Assembly: GCA_041648175.1 (NCBI GenBank) | Contig: JBAZPO010000027.1 | Span: 1 to 33,474 of the forward strand | DNA: 33,474 nucleotides | Reading direction: 5' to 3' | DNA from: Desulfobaccales bacterium | GTDB taxonomy: Bacteria; Desulfobacterota; Desulfobaccia; Desulfobaccales; 0-14-0-80-60-11 | Part shown: in pieces, positions 1 to 6,080 of the stretch | Layout of the letters: every line of letters begins with the position of its first letter | Numbering within the stretch: the first letter of the stretch is position 1 | Program-made: the position numbers and the translations under genes | Notes under the pieces: model-generated | What the model was told of the DNA's origin: nothing | The model's input: the letters and a program-made list of their open reading frames with translations, nothing else | Database searches by the model: none

Positions 1-955
1 TCAGGGCCTCGTTGGCCTGCTCCAGCGGGAAGGTCTGGACCTCGGTTTTGACCGGCACTTGGGGGGCGAGCTTGAGAAACTCCTCGCCATCGGACCGGGT
101 GAGGTTAGCCACGGACCGAACGACTCTCTCTCCCCAGAGGATGTCGTAGGGAAAGGACGGGATGTCGCTCATGTGGATGCCGCCGCTGACTACCACCCCG
201 CCTTTGGCCGAAGCCTTTAGGGCCGCGGGGATAAGCGCGCCTACAGGAGCAAAGATAATGGCTGCATCCAGTTCTACCGGGGGCAACTCCTCGGAGTTTC
301 CGGCCCAGACGGCCCCCAGGCTTCGGGCAAACTCCTGGGTCTCGGTGTCTCCCAGGCGGGTGAAGGCATAGACCTTTTTGTCCTGGTGCACCGCCACCTG
401 GATGGTGATGTGGGCCGCGGCCCCAAAGCCGTAGATCCCTAAGTGCTCCCCGGCCGCGGCAGCCATGCGATAGGAGCGGTAGCCGATAAGCCCGGCGCAC
501 AAAAGCGGCGCGGCCTCCGCGTCGCTATAAGACTCTGGTATGGCAAAACTGTAGCGCTGGTCGGCCACGGTGTATTCGGCGTAGCCTCCGTCCAGGGTGT
601 AGCCGGTGAACTTAGGATTGTCGCACAAGTTCTCCAGGCCTTTTAAGCAGTAGCGGCAGGCGCCGCAGGTAAACCCCAGCCAGGGCACACCGATGCGGTC
701 ACCTAAATTAAACTGCTTAACCGCACTGCCAATTTCCACCACGGTGCCCACGATTTCATGGCCCAGGATCAGGGGCAACTTGGGGTGGGACAGTTCCCCA
801 TCCACCACGTGGAGGTCGGTGCGGCAGACCCCGCAGGTATGCACCCGGATAAGCACCTGTTCGGGGGAAGGCGTTGGCACCGGCACTTCCAACCATTTGA
901 GGGGTTCACCCGGCTGCTCTAACACCATGGCCCGCATGGTTTCCGCCTTGGTCAT
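1..955 (-). CDS. Zinc-dependent alcohol dehydrogenase, 3' end cut by window edge
   Basis: A medium-chain zinc alcohol dehydrogenase that would interconvert alcohols and aldehydes with NAD(P) in the cytoplasm. The 318 visible codons cover almost the whole protein; only the last few dozen residues lie outside the window. The N-terminal GroES-like half carries the catalytic zinc ligands C44 (GVCRTDLH), H66-E67 (LGHEIVG) and C153, and the structural zinc lobe C97, C100, C103 and C111. The Rossmann half has a GFGAAA nucleotide-binding turn near residue 174. The ATG at 955 has AGGAG eight bases upstream; a second ATG six codons in is possible. It reads away from the repeat island and no partner gene is visible. 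The family assignment is firm; the natural substrate cannot be told from sequence. Confidence 0.93.
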   Translation of the reverse strand, partial: MTKAETMRAMVLEQPGEPLKWLEVPVPTPSPEQVLIRVHTCGVCRTDLHVVDGELSHPKLPLILGHEIVGTVVEIGSAVKQFNLGDRIGVPWLGFTCGACRYCLKGLENLCDNPKFTGYTLDGGYAEYTVADQRYSFAIPESYSDAEAAPLLCAGLIGYRSYRMAAAAGEHLGIYGFGAAAHITIQVAVHQDKKVYAFTRLGDTETQEFARSLGAVWAGNSEELPPVELDAAIIFAPVGALIPAALKASAKGGVVVSGGIHMSDIPSFPYDILWGERVVRSVANLTRSDGEEFLKLAPQVPVKTEVQTFPLEQANEAL

Positions 956-1110
956 GCTTCTGACTCCTGCGTGCTTATTAGGGGCCACACCATTGTGCGG
1001 CTCTGATTCATCTTGCACAGAAAATAAGGATTCCTCAGGGCTTCAGCAAGATCAAAATGCACTGGGAAACAGATCCCAACTAACTAGTTTCCATCCGGGA
1101 ACGGCTTTGG

Positions 1111-1148
1111 AATTCCCCCCTTTACCAAAGGGGGGTTAGGGGGGATTT
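1111..1148. repeat. C-run/G-run palindrome, family copy 1
   Basis: Palindrome of six C, TTTACCAAA and six G, followed by TTAGGGGGGATTT. The same CCCCC-TTT-nnn-AAA-GGGGG core recurs at 1256-1290, 2019-2045, 5986-6023 and 14817-14853, always between genes. It would form a strong hairpin in RNA and may act as a terminator or be a REP-like mobile repeat. Confidence 0.8.
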
Positions 1149-1173
1149 GGGGTGTTAAAGTATCTCCTATTAC

Positions 1174-1200
1174 GGAAAAAACTTTTGGCAAACGCTATAA
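1174..1200. repeat. Solitary terminal repeat of the TTGCCAAAAGTT family
   Basis: Twenty-seven bases identical to positions 2161-2187, the right end of the complete element at 2085-2187; its other end is missing here. It abuts an 11-bp inverted repeat at 1201-1240. It is probably a decayed or truncated copy. Confidence 0.75.
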
Positions 1201-1240
1201 GTCATTTCAAAACCGATTTTTGGGTTCACTTTGAAATGAC
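1201..1240. repeat. Perfect 11-bp inverted repeat hairpin
   Basis: GTCATTTCAAA at 1201-1211 is repeated inverted as TTTGAAATGAC at 1230-1240 around an 18-base loop. No T-run follows, so it does not look like an intrinsic terminator. It may be the core of another small palindromic repeat. Confidence 0.6.
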
Positions 1241-1255
1241 TTGAAAGGAAATAAT

Positions 1256-1290
1256 CACCCCCCTTTGGAAAAGGGGGGCAGGGGGGATTT
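1256..1290. repeat. C-run/G-run palindrome, family copy 2
   Basis: CCCCCCTTTGGAAAAGGGGGG followed by CAGGGGGGATTT, the same core as the copy at 1111-1148. It lies between the 1201-1240 hairpin and the element beginning at 1320. Confidence 0.78.
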
Positions 1291-1319
1291 ATATAACGCC
1301 TTGAAATCCCCCTAAATCC

Positions 1320-1586
1320 AATGCTGTTCACTTAAACCAAGTTGCGCTCATAGAAGTAAGAAAAGCTCACGGTCTGTAGTGGAGTACCCGAGTGTGCGCC
1401 CAACCTGAGGGCGGACACATAGGTCCGCCCCTACAAAAATTAAATTACCTGTTTGATCGCAGTTTGGTATTAAACATTTGTAGGGGCGGGGTCTCCCCGC
1501 CCCTGGCTTAATGTGCCACGGGTTGGGCAGGGAAACCCCGCCCCTACAGCCGATCAGAAATCGCCAATGCTTAAGTGAACAGTATT
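1320..1586. repeat. MITE-like element A with 16-bp terminal inverted repeats
   Basis: The left end AATGCTGTTCACTTAA (1320-1335) is matched by its reverse complement at 1571-1586 with one mismatch in 16. No coding capacity lies between them. The 137-bp element B1 starts exactly where the left terminal repeat ends, so B1 seems to be nested inside A. The rest of the interior holds a second paired G/C-rich repeat at about 1480-1560. The boundaries are read directly from sequence; mobility is inferred. Confidence 0.65.
1334..1470. repeat. 137-bp element B, copy 1
   Basis: A 137-bp block repeated in direct orientation at 1882-2018 with only three differences. Its ends form an imperfect inverted repeat: ATACCAAGTTGCGCTC at the left of copy 2 against ATACCAAACTGCGATC read from the right end, 13 of 16 matching. 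In this copy the left end reads AAACCAA. The middle contains a hairpin, GGGCGGAC/GTCCGCCC, around ACATAG. It has no reading frame of note and is best explained as a non-autonomous mobile element. Confidence 0.85.
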
Positions 1587-1598
1587 GCCCCTAAATCC

Positions 1599-1877
1599 CA
1601 GCAGTGTCTGGTTAGAAAATTGCATGAGGTTGTTCTGCCCCCCTCACCCCAGCCCTCTCCCCCCGAAGCGGGTGGAGAGGGGGTAGGAGATGTGGCCGTT
1701 TTAGTAACCATAAGGCATTAAATCGGTTCCACTTTTTCCCCTCTCCCCAATGGGGGAGAGGGTTAGGGTGAGGGGGAAGTAATCTTCTCGGAGCCGGAAG
1801 GGCGCAGCGAATTTTTGAGCTGTTGGACTACGCCCAACGAACTTCCTCATTTGCAAAAACCTAACCGGACACTGCTG
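1599..1877. repeat. MITE-like element C with 17-bp terminal inverted repeats
   Basis: CAGCAGTGTCTGGTTAG at 1599-1615 is inverted as CTAACCGGACACTGCTG at 1861-1877 with one mismatch. Weaker symmetry continues inward for about 20 bases (TTGCATGAGG against its counterpart near 1845-1856). The interior, about 245 bp, contains C-rich/G-rich blocks and no gene. The long imperfect terminal repeat suggests a deletion derivative of an insertion sequence whose transposase is not in this window. Confidence 0.7.
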
Positions 1878-1881
1878 CCTA

Positions 1882-2018
1882 ATACCAAGTTGCGCTCATA
1901 GAAGTAAGAAAAGCTCACGGTCTGTAGTGGAGTACCCGAGTATGCGCCCAACCTGAGGGCGGACACATAGGTCCGCCCCTACAAAAATTAGATTACCTGT
2001 TTGATCGCAGTTTGGTAT
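1882..2018. repeat. 137-bp element B, copy 2
   Basis: Second copy of the block at 1334-1470, same orientation, three differences in 137 bp. Here both termini are intact, ATACCAA at the left and TTGGTAT at the right. It begins four bases after element C ends and runs straight into the palindrome at 2019-2045. Confidence 0.85.
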
Positions 2019-2045
2019 AAATCCCCCTTTTCCAAAGGGGGATTT
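2019..2045. repeat. C-run/G-run palindrome, family copy 3
   Basis: AAATCCCCCTTTT, CC, AAAGGGGGATTT: a nearly perfect 27-bp palindrome with the same core as 1111-1148. It follows element B copy 2 without a gap. Confidence 0.78.
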
Positions 2046-2084
2046 TGAAGGGCGTGTGCGTCTTTAAACATTTTCAGATGAGAA

Positions 2085-2187
2085 TTATACTCATTGCCAA
2101 AAGTTTTTTCTTATTAACCCCTCACCCTACCCTCTCCCACAAGGGGAGAGGAGAATTAGAGGAAAAAACTTTTGGCAAACGCTATAA
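2085..2187. repeat. MITE-like element D, complete copy
   Basis: A 103-bp element whose left end TTATACTCATTGCCAAAAG is mirrored at the right end (CTTTTGGCAAACGCTATAA), with the symmetry running through the T-run and A-run for about 24 bases. The centre holds CCCTCACCCTACCCTCTCCC and GGGGAGAGG, another palindromic stretch. A reverse-oriented relative with a shorter centre sits at 21275-21354 next to the gre gene, and a solitary end lies at 1174-1200. It is non-coding. Confidence 0.85.
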
Positions 2188-2296
2188 CTTGGGGGAAACC
2201 ACCGGTTGGTCTACCTTCCAGGAGCGGTTGCCCGCTCTGGCAAAGTGTGCTACAAGGGGCTATGAACCATGGCTATAATTTAAGGCGAGGTTTTGT

Positions 2297-3019
2297 ATGA
2301 GAGATTTCAAGACCATGTCCAAAGACCTGGTGGCTGCCCTGGATCTTAAATATGAACCGGTGGGTGTCACCCTTTACGGGCAAGCCGATCCCCTCCCCGC
2401 GGGCGTGTCTTTTCCCCCGGATAAGCTGAAGAGCTATTGCCAAGCCCTGGTGCTGGCCGGGGAAGGCCGCACCCTGCTCTTAGGCAAAGAGCAGATGGGC
2501 TGCAAGTTGGGGACCTCGGTGCTGGGGTTCGAATCCGATATGGAGGCCTTCCTCGACGACGGTGTCCTGGAGAAATACGGCGTAGGCCTTTACGGTTCTG
2601 AAGAAGCCTCTGCCGCCACCATCCTCCACTCCACATATATAGAGAAAGGCCAGACCAAGGCGGCCTTCATCGCGCCCTTGTCAAGCTTTCATAACCAGCC
2701 TCAAGTCGTGGTATTCACGGCCGACAGCGAGCAGGTCATGTGGCTGCTTTACGCGGTGAATTACGATAAAGGCGGGAGAATGGATCTGCCTCAGTCCGGC
2801 GGGGCCTTGGGGGGCTGCGCCGATATCACCGCGCTGCCCCTGCTCCAGGGGATTTGCAACATTACCTTCCTGGGCTTAGGGTGCCGTTTGAAGTCGGCTG
2901 TGGATGCCTGTCACCTCATGCTGGGCGCGCCCGGAGTCGCCCTGGGAACGATCCATCAGCACATCTTAGACATGGCCAAGCCCATCTCCATGCTCAAAAA
3001 GGCCGGAGCCGGCGGTTAA
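2297..3019 (+). CDS. DUF169 family protein
   Basis: A 240-residue protein of the DUF169 (COG2043) family, common in anaerobic bacteria and archaea and without an established function. Family features visible are the early YEPVGVTLY stretch near residue 20, cysteines at 48, 69 and about 173, a GGCADI segment near residue 172 and a late GLGCRLKS segment near 197. There is no signal peptide or membrane segment, so it should be cytoplasmic; the conserved cysteines hint at metal or redox chemistry, but that is inference. The ATG at 2297 follows AAGGCGAGG by six bases. The gene stands alone between the repeat island and a convergent hydrolase gene. The family call is secure; no role should be assigned. 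Confidence 0.85.
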   Translation: MRDFKTMSKDLVAALDLKYEPVGVTLYGQADPLPAGVSFPPDKLKSYCQALVLAGEGRTLLLGKEQMGCKLGTSVLGFESDMEAFLDDGVLEKYGVGLYGSEEASAATILHSTYIEKGQTKAAFIAPLSSFHNQPQVVVFTADSEQVMWLLYAVNYDKGGRMDLPQSGGALGGCADITALPLLQGICNITFLGLGCRLKSAVDACHLMLGAPGVALGTIHQHILDMAKPISMLKKAGAGG

Positions 3020-3070
3020 GTAAGCCGAACCCATCGTTTCGACCACCGTTCAGGCAACGGGATAAGGGGA

Positions 3071-3637
3071 CTAATCCTTAAGTCCAAGTGGAAAAGCGTC
3101 CAGGAATTGCTTCACGGATAATACTTGAGCATACCGGGCCCGCAAGGCCGCCATGAACGCGGCATGGACCTGGGCAGCCGGCACCTCCAAGCCTTCAAAG
3201 ACCAGATTGCAAGTGGCGCAGGCATCGTGGATCACCTGGCAGCGGAGGCCATAGTCGAAGGCCGCCCTGGTGGTTGAGTCAATACACATATGGCTCATGG
3301 CGCCGCAGATGACCAGGTCCTCAATCCCGGCTCGGCCGAGTACCTCCAGAAGACCCGTCTTGCGAAAGCTGTTGGGGAAATGCTTCTGAACCACCGGCTC
3401 TTTTGGAAGCGGTTGCAGCGGTTGATGGATTTCCACGCCTGGCGTATCCGGCCGGAAAAAGGTCGCGTCTGGTCCCAACGCCACATGTTGCACGTGGAAA
3501 ATGGGCAGACCGGTCTTCCGGAATGCCAGGAGCACTTTGTGGGCCTGGATTGCAGCCGCCTCGATTCCCACTAATTCCATGCGGCCGCCGGGGAAATAAT
3601 CGTTTTGTAAGTCAATGAGCACGAGTGCCGGTTTCAT
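3071..3637 (-). CDS. Isochorismatase-family cysteine hydrolase
   Basis: A 188-residue cysteine hydrolase of the isochorismatase/nicotinamidase fold. The catalytic triad is complete: D9 in LVLIDLQNDYF, K85 in VVQKHFPNSF and C118 in SHMCIDST. Members hydrolyse amides such as nicotinamide or ureido compounds, or isochorismate; this sequence does not reveal which. I start at the ATG at 3637 rather than the in-frame TTG at 3661, because the AGGAGGAAAGGGA stretch would fall inside the longer form, and GGGA lies about eight bases before the ATG. It sits 60 bases downstream of the DHH gene on the same strand, so the two may be co-transcribed. The fold is firm and the substrate unknown. Confidence 0.88.
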   Translation of the reverse strand: MKPALVLIDLQNDYFPGGRMELVGIEAAAIQAHKVLLAFRKTGLPIFHVQHVALGPDATFFRPDTPGVEIHQPLQPLPKEPVVQKHFPNSFRKTGLLEVLGRAGIEDLVICGAMSHMCIDSTTRAAFDYGLRCQVIHDACATCNLVFEGLEVPAAQVHAAFMAALRARYAQVLSVKQFLDAFPLGLKD

Positions 3638-3697
3638 GGCAGAGATCCCTTTCCTCCTCAAGATGGTGGGGTGAGACTTGGCTGATAGCCGGGAAGA

Positions 3698-4714
3698 TCA
3701 GACGGCTGGTTGCGCCTGGACTACCTCTTTGGCGGGCGGTCGCAAGCGGCCGTGTTGCTCCACCCGCTGGATGATGAAGTCCTGCCACTCCTGCCACTGG
3801 GCGATGGGATTGATCTGGGTATTTTCGAGGGGGACCTCGGCCCGGGCGCTGGCCGCGTGCCCCCCTGCGGAACCCAGCTTACCGAAAGCCCGGGCCGCCA
3901 GGCGGCCGGCATTTTTTCTCAAGCCGTCGTTTCTGAAGATGACTACCAGCTTGTCCTGGAAAATTCCGCCGACGATGGTCCAGGAGATCTCGCCGGCCCG
4001 CATAAAGAAATCAGCCAGGATTACCAGGATATCCGGGGTGTTCACCGGACCCAGGAAGGCGTAGAGGCGGGTGTGGCGAATGCGGAAGCGGTTCAGGGCC
4101 TGCTGGAAGTAGCCCAGCATGGGAATATTGAACTCGGCAAACTCCAGGCGCCGCACCAGTGGCCTCCGGGTGAAGCCGAAGAGATAGTGAAAGGCCCGGA
4201 CATCGGCTTCGATGGCGGGCCGCTCAAAATTGGCCGTGTCGGTCTTGATGCCGTAGTACAGGGCCGTGGCCAACTTCAAGGATGGTTTGATCCGGGCCTC
4301 CCGCAGATATTCAGTCAGGATGGTGGAGGCGGCGCCGTATTCCGGGCGGATATCCACTAACCTGGCCTTGGTTTCCGGGGCCCGGGGATGGTGGTCGATA
4401 ATCACGTCGTAACGGCAGATTCCCAAGAGGTCATGGTGCGAGGGTTGGCTGTCCACCAGGGCTTTGCGGTTGTAGTCGTCGAGGTTCAGGTCCTGGAGGG
4501 CGGTGAGGGATATGCCCAAAAGCTGGACCATCCGCTGATTCTGGGGGCGGGTGATGGGGCGGATGGGGGCCACGACGCAAGTCGTCAGGCGACGCCACAA
4601 CAGGCGTTTGAGGGCCAGGGCGCTGGCAATGGCGTCCGGGTCGGGATCGATCAGGATCACCAACCGATCTTCATGGCTGAACAAGTGGTAAAGCCGCTGG
4701 ACCGCGCTGCGCAT
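3698..4714 (-). CDS. DHH/DHHA1-family phosphoesterase, motif I variant
   Basis: A 338-residue protein with an N-terminal DHH domain and a C-terminal DHHA1 domain, the layout of NrnA-type oligoribonuclease/phosphoadenosine-phosphate phosphatases and related exopolyphosphatase-like enzymes that use Mn(II). Visible are motif I IDPDPDAIAS (D23, D25, D27), D88 in the second motif, the DHH signature D107-H108-H109 and the DHHA1 glycine-rich GSAGGHAASARAE near residue 284. The histidine that usually opens motif I (HxNPDxDA) is replaced by L21, so metal binding may differ. The start is fixed: an in-frame stop lies three codons upstream of the ATG at 4714. There is no strong ribosome site. The isochorismatase gene follows. 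It could be a nanoRNase or a divergent paralogue. Confidence 0.85.
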   Translation of the reverse strand: MRSAVQRLYHLFSHEDRLVILIDPDPDAIASALALKRLLWRRLTTCVVAPIRPITRPQNQRMVQLLGISLTALQDLNLDDYNRKALVDSQPSHHDLLGICRYDVIIDHHPRAPETKARLVDIRPEYGAASTILTEYLREARIKPSLKLATALYYGIKTDTANFERPAIEADVRAFHYLFGFTRRPLVRRLEFAEFNIPMLGYFQQALNRFRIRHTRLYAFLGPVNTPDILVILADFFMRAGEISWTIVGGIFQDKLVVIFRNDGLRKNAGRLAARAFGKLGSAGGHAASARAEVPLENTQINPIAQWQEWQDFIIQRVEQHGRLRPPAKEVVQAQPAV

Positions 4715-4767
4715 GGATGGTCACGCCCCTTCAATCATTGTAAGTCGTGTACGGGAAAACTGGAAGG

Positions 4768-4870
4768 GCTTTTTCAGCGAAAAAGCTGAACCTGCCGAAA
4801 ACTCTCAGGCCATGTCGACGCCGGGGAGACCTGAGTCGCCGATTCCGCCGCAACCGGCGATTTTTCTTTG
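4768..4870 (+). promoter_or_regulatory. Candidate attenuator or riboswitch-like leader of meaB
   Basis: The leader 5' of meaB has mutually exclusive hairpins: GCTTTTT/AAAAAGC (4768-4786) competes with TTCAGC/GCTGAA (4773-4790). Next comes CTCAGG (4803-4808) able to pair with CCTGAG (4830-4835), then the terminator-like stem at 4836-4860. The stretch CCGAAAACTCTCAGGC resembles part of the glycine-aptamer core, but the rest of that consensus (AAAAGGACAG and the first GAGA strand) is missing, so I do not call it a glycine riboswitch. The structures are visible; regulation is inferred. Confidence 0.35.
4836..4870 (+). terminator. Rho-independent-terminator-like hairpin before meaB
   Basis: TCGCCG at 4836-4841 pairs with CGGCGA at 4855-4860 and is followed at once by TTTTTCTTTG. 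No plus-strand gene ends just upstream, so it would stop either a short RNA or the meaB leader transcript, 83 bases before the meaB ATG. Confidence 0.55.
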
Positions 4871-4953
4871 CCAGGCCCGGCCACTAAATTATAAAGTAAT
4901 GGGGCAGTGGCGGGGCGGCCGACCCGGTCGCCACCTTTACCGGAGGAGGCATA

Positions 4954-5940
4954 ATGGACAACCATACCAGGGAGGTGGTGGACGGCATTTTGGCCGGAGA
5001 GGTGCGCACCGCGGCGCGCCTCATGCGGGATTTGGATGACGGCAGGCCAGAGGCCCGGGAGATTCTCAAAGAGATCTACCGGCATAGCGGCCGGGCGCAT
5101 ATCATCGGGATTACCGGCTCCCCCGGGGTGGGTAAGAGCACTCTGACCGACCGCCTCATCCAGCATCTCCGCAAGCAGGGCAAAACCGTGGGCGTCGTTG
5201 CGGTGGACCCCACCAGCCCCTTTTCCGGCGGCGCCATTTTGGGGGACCGTATCCGCATGCAGCGCCATGCCCTGGACGAGGGCGTCTTTATCCGTTCCCT
5301 GGCCACCCGGGGGCATTTTGGCGGGCTGACGGCGTCGGCCCGGGCGGTGATCACCGTGCTGGACGCCATGGGCAAGGATTATGTCCTGGTGGAGACCGTG
5401 GGGGTGGGCCAGGATGAAGTGGAAATCGCCGCCACCGCTTACACCACTGTGGTGGTGACGGTGCCGGGCATGGGAGACGACATCCAGGCCATCAAAGCCG
5501 GCATCCTGGAAGTGGCGGACATTTTGGTGATCAACAAGGCGGATCGGGAGGGGGCCTCCCGCACCTACCAAGAATTGCTGCAAATGCTGGATTTGCAGAC
5601 GTTTCGGCGGGAGAGGGACTGGCGGCCGCCGGTGCTCATGACCCAGGCCAAGGATCAGGAGGGCATTGAGGAGTTGATGGCGGCGCTCAAGGATCACCAG
5701 GAGTACCTGGCCCAAGATGGCGGCGCGGCGCGACGTGCAGCCATCGCTTCCCGGGCCCGCCAGGAGTTTTTGGAACTTCTCAAAGAGGGGCTCTTCCGGC
5801 ACCTGGTCAAACAACTAGAGGCCGATGGCCGCCTGAACCAGGTTCTTGAAGACATGTTGAGGAAACAGACCGACCCGTATTCGGCCAGCGAAGCCCTGGT
5901 CCTTAAGACCCTGGGGCCGATAAAGAACGCTGTCTTATAA
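4954..5940 (+). CDS. meaB: MeaB/ArgK-type GTPase chaperone of a B12-dependent acyl-CoA mutase
   Basis: A 328-residue G3E-family GTPase. MeaB proteins gate loading of adenosylcobalamin into methylmalonyl-CoA mutase or relatives and protect the enzyme from inactivation, in the cytoplasm. The P-loop GSPGVGKST lies at residues 55-63, followed by VVAVDPTSPFSGGAILGDR (Walker B and switch region), VETVGVGQDE, and the guanine-specificity motif NKAD near residue 193. Length and motif order match the family. The ATG at 4954 has GGAGGAGG a few bases upstream. No mutase subunit is in the window, so its partner must lie elsewhere or outside the visible region. The preceding leader looks structured. It converges on rnr. 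Confidence 0.95.
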   Translation: MDNHTREVVDGILAGEVRTAARLMRDLDDGRPEAREILKEIYRHSGRAHIIGITGSPGVGKSTLTDRLIQHLRKQGKTVGVVAVDPTSPFSGGAILGDRIRMQRHALDEGVFIRSLATRGHFGGLTASARAVITVLDAMGKDYVLVETVGVGQDEVEIAATAYTTVVVTVPGMGDDIQAIKAGILEVADILVINKADREGASRTYQELLQMLDLQTFRRERDWRPPVLMTQAKDQEGIEELMAALKDHQEYLAQDGGAARRAAIASRARQEFLELLKEGLFRHLVKQLEADGRLNQVLEDMLRKQTDPYSASEALVLKTLGPIKNAVL

Positions 5941-5985
5941 CCGGGAGGTTTATGCTGTTCCTCAAGGAGGGGGATAAGCATCTGG

Positions 5986-6023
5986 AAATCCCCCTAAATC
6001 CCCCTTTTTCAAAGGGGGACTTT
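5986..6023. repeat. C-run/G-run palindrome, family copy 4
   Basis: AAATCCCCCTAAATCCCCC, TTTTTCAAA, GGGGGACTTTA between the convergent ends of meaB and rnr. The CCCCC/GGGGG hairpin could serve as a shared terminator for both genes. It has the same core as the copies at 1111, 1256, 2019 and 14817. Confidence 0.75.
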
Positions 6024-6080
6024 ACCTGGCCAGGCCCAGCGTTCCGCACCCGGTGGTAAGGGCCCGTGAGGCACTTCACG

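Larger units (their letters stand above)
956..2296. other. Gene-free repeat island
   Basis: About 1.3 kb between the alcohol dehydrogenase (reading left) and the DUF169 gene (reading right) with no credible coding region. It is packed with short inverted-repeat elements of several families, listed separately, plus G/C-run palindromes such as the paired ones at about 1480-1560 and the C-rich/G-rich stretches at about 1640-1690 and 1735-1780. The bases just right of 955 should hold the dehydrogenase promoter, but I see no convincing -35/-10 pair there. Confidence 0.85.

Noticed and set aside
1334..2018. Direct repeats as a possible CRISPR array
   Set aside because: Only two copies of 137 bp separated by over 400 bp, with no spacers of regular length and no cas genes.
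2274..2279. TATAAT just before the DUF169 gene as its -10 box
   Set aside because: It lies within about 18 bases of the ATG and no -35 hexamer is found at a suitable distance.
2525..2540. GGGGTTCGAATCC, resembling a tRNA T-arm
   Set aside because: It lies inside the DUF169 coding region and encodes LGFES; no acceptor or anticodon arms can be drawn around it.
4790..4812. Glycine riboswitch signature near CCGAAAACTCTCAGGC
   Set aside because: Only a fragment of the consensus is present. The AAAAGGACAG strand and first GAGA strand are missing, and meaB is not a usual target. Kept only as an unclassified leader.
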